Assembly: GCF_013090115.1 (NCBI RefSeq)
Contig: NZ_JABFNN010000031.1
Location: forward strand, 221,727-285,726
Direction of reading: 5' to 3'
DNA from: Flagellimonas amphidinii
GTDB taxonomy: Bacteria; Bacteroidota; Bacteroidia; Flavobacteriales; Flavobacteriaceae
Length of the DNA: 64,000 nucleotides
A program made the position numbers and the translations under genes. This document shows positions 62,740 through 64,000 of this stretch, in pieces. The stretch's first letter is position 1, and each line of letters opens with the position of its first letter. The notes beneath the pieces were generated by a model, which saw only the letters and a list, made by a program, of their open reading frames with translations, had not been told where the DNA came from and ran no database searches.

Positions 62740-63749
62740 GCCCCTTCTTCTATTTGGTTCAGTTTGATGGAAAGCTTTACTTCATAGGTTTCCTGATTTT
62801 CTCTTACAACAAGATCATGGTTGTTCAAATAAAGCAACTCTAGACGTTTTTTTACATTTTTTAACCCTATTCCAGCTGCTACAGTATCTAGTCCTTGAGT
62901 TGGTTTATGATTGTTGGTACAACTAAAATACAAGACATTTGTTTTCATGTGCAAGTCAATCGTAATTTTAATATTGTCCGTTTGCCCTGCCTGACTATGT
63001 TTAAAAGCATTTTCGATAAACACGATCAAAATTAGCGGTGCTATTTTATAACCTGAGTTAATAGTACCAATATTGAATGCTACAGACCCTCGATCTTCTA
63101 TTTGTAATTTATTCAGTTTTATAAAGTTGTGCAGTTGCGAAATTTCCTTTTCCAATGGTACAAACTTTTCCTTGCATTCATAAAGTATATATCGTAAAAT
63201 CCCACTGAGTTCCAAAATGATTTCAGGTGTTTTTGTTGAACCTTCTAAAGCGTAAGAATAAAGGTTGTTAAGGTTGTTGAAAAGAAAATGGGGATTGATC
63301 TGTGAACGAAGGAATTGGAGTTCACTTTCGTGGACAGAGCTTTTTAATTCCTCGATTTGCTGTTGTTTCTGTAGCGCGTCCCATCCAAATTTAAAGCCAG
63401 CTAGAATGGCTATGATAGGTATTATGCCAAATGGGGCATAATAAATTCCAGGAAAAATTCGAGCTCTACGGCTACCAGCGTAAAAAATCAATTCCAACAC
63501 TAATTCTTCCATCAAGATAGCGCCAATAATGATTAAAAGTACCCCTGAAAAAAATTGCCAATACTTCTTCTTATATAAAAAGTGAGGCATGAGCCAGTAT
63601 CCAATCGTAACCGCAGCAAGAGCATAATTGGCAAAAAAGGCCACTTGCCTCCATTGGAACCCGTGATTTTCCCTATCGAATGAATAGAATAGAAATACAA
63701 GAACCAAAAGGACCAGTTGAAAAACGAGCTCTTTTTTAGAAATTGACAT
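62736..63749 (-). CDS. LytS/YehU-type sensor histidine kinase
   Basis: The 337-residue protein has four hydrophobic segments in its first 120 residues. A coiled linker leads to the HisKA_7TM/LytS-type kinase domain, with the H-box RSQINPHFLFNNLNNLYSY near residue 148 (phosphoacceptor His154). The N-box VFIENAFKHSQAGQ is near residue 245, and the G-box GIGLKNVKKRLELLY near residue 300. This short membrane layout has no periplasmic sensor domain. It would phosphorylate the LytTR regulator encoded four bases into its end. Confidence 0.94.
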   Translation of the reverse strand: MSISKKELVFQLVLLVLVFLFYSFDRENHGFQWRQVAFFANYALAAVTIGYWLMPHFLYKKKYWQFFSGVLLIIIGAILMEELVLELIFYAGSRRARIFPGIYYAPFGIIPIIAILAGFKFGWDALQKQQQIEELKSSVHESELQFLRSQINPHFLFNNLNNLYSYALEGSTKTPEIILELSGILRYILYECKEKFVPLEKEISQLHNFIKLNKLQIEDRGSVAFNIGTINSGYKIAPLILIVFIENAFKHSQAGQTDNIKITIDLHMKTNVLYFSCTNNHKPTQGLDTVAAGIGLKNVKKRLELLYLNNHDLVVRENQETYEVKLSIKLNQIEEGA

Positions 63750-64000
63750 TGAAGGTAAAAACTTGATGTAAAAATAATTTTATCAAGGTAGCAAAAGAAA
63801 AGATATACTGTGAACAACACTTTTCCCACCTTAATCCGCATTTGCTGCAGTTTTAGTTTTTTAATATGCTCAGTGTTATTTGGGTTTGAACATACTATTT
63901 TATTTCCCGATGCAATCGTAGTGCGTCACGAATCACCTCACTATTGACTGGTATTGATAAGAAGGATTACTTACCAAACCAACCTTCAACTTGCTTTATG
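63750..64000. other. Window-end intergenic region
   Basis: The 251 bases upstream of the sensor kinase gene contain no clear gene. Reading leftwards from the window edge, 10 codons end IKQVEGWFGK with a TAA at 63967-63969. This could be the C-terminus of a gene beyond the window, but it is too short to assign. Confidence 0.35.

Overview
The window reads as chromosomal DNA of a marine Flavobacteriaceae (Bacteroidota), plausibly close to Muricauda/Flagellimonas, Maribacter or Zobellia. The genus is an inference. The evidence is the Bacteroidota -7 promoter motif (TAnnTTTG) upstream of many genes, almost no Shine-Dalgarno sequences, a type IX secretion sorting domain, a TonB receptor with a carboxypeptidase-like N-terminal domain, bacillithiol synthesis (BshA), and the familiar block RidA - LptD - amidase - MlaD - Fe-S pair - BshA. 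I see no tRNA, rRNA, CRISPR array, insertion sequence or integrase.

Region 1 (1-25.5 kb) is conserved housekeeping DNA: an AI-2E family permease (cut by the window edge), DUF4159 and DUF1223 proteins, RsmE, a TfoX-like protein, TsaD, a large TamB, PfkA and GAPDH, a GlcNAc-kinase-like protein, RidA, LptD, an amidase with a SPOR-like tail, MlaD, a two-gene Fe-S oxidoreductase, a GH3/beta-lactamase-fold fusion, BshA, a small lipoprotein and an OmpA-family protein. Several of these act on cell-wall or outer-membrane material.

Region 2 (25.5-33.8 kb) begins with a PglC/PglD-like pair (initiating phosphoglycosyl transferase and sugar N-acetyltransferase). Accessory surface genes follow: a four-FN3-repeat protein, a secreted tyrosinase with a T9SS tail, and, convergent with it, a TonB receptor plus a periplasmic metal-binding protein. 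The last three suggest copper-centred biology.

Region 3 (33.8-61.2 kb) is a surface polysaccharide locus. It holds a CapK/PaaK-like AMP ligase, five glycosyltransferases, a beta-helix lipoprotein, a beta-propeller protein of unknown role, an integral-membrane acyltransferase, a Wzy-like polymerase, a Wzx-like flippase, GDP-fucose synthesis (gmd, fcl), an MBOAT + SGNH O-acetylation pair, a UDP-glucuronate-type epimerase, PglE- and PglF-like genes, a Wza-like exporter and a Wzc-like tyrosine kinase. Two decay events lie side by side. A 58-codon C-terminal remnant of UDP-glucose 6-dehydrogenase sits next to the epimerase, and the PglE-like aminotransferase is frameshifted immediately before its PLP lysine. 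The four steps of a bacillosamine-type initiation pathway (PglF, E, D, C) are therefore present but split over about 30 kb, with the E step apparently broken.

Region 4 (61.2-64 kb) has the CpsB/YwqE-type phosphatase that would oppose the Wzc kinase, then a LytTR response regulator and its histidine kinase. The strongest leads are the pglE frameshift, the ugd remnant, the copper/tyrosinase island, and the unassigned propeller and beta-helix proteins in the glycan locus.
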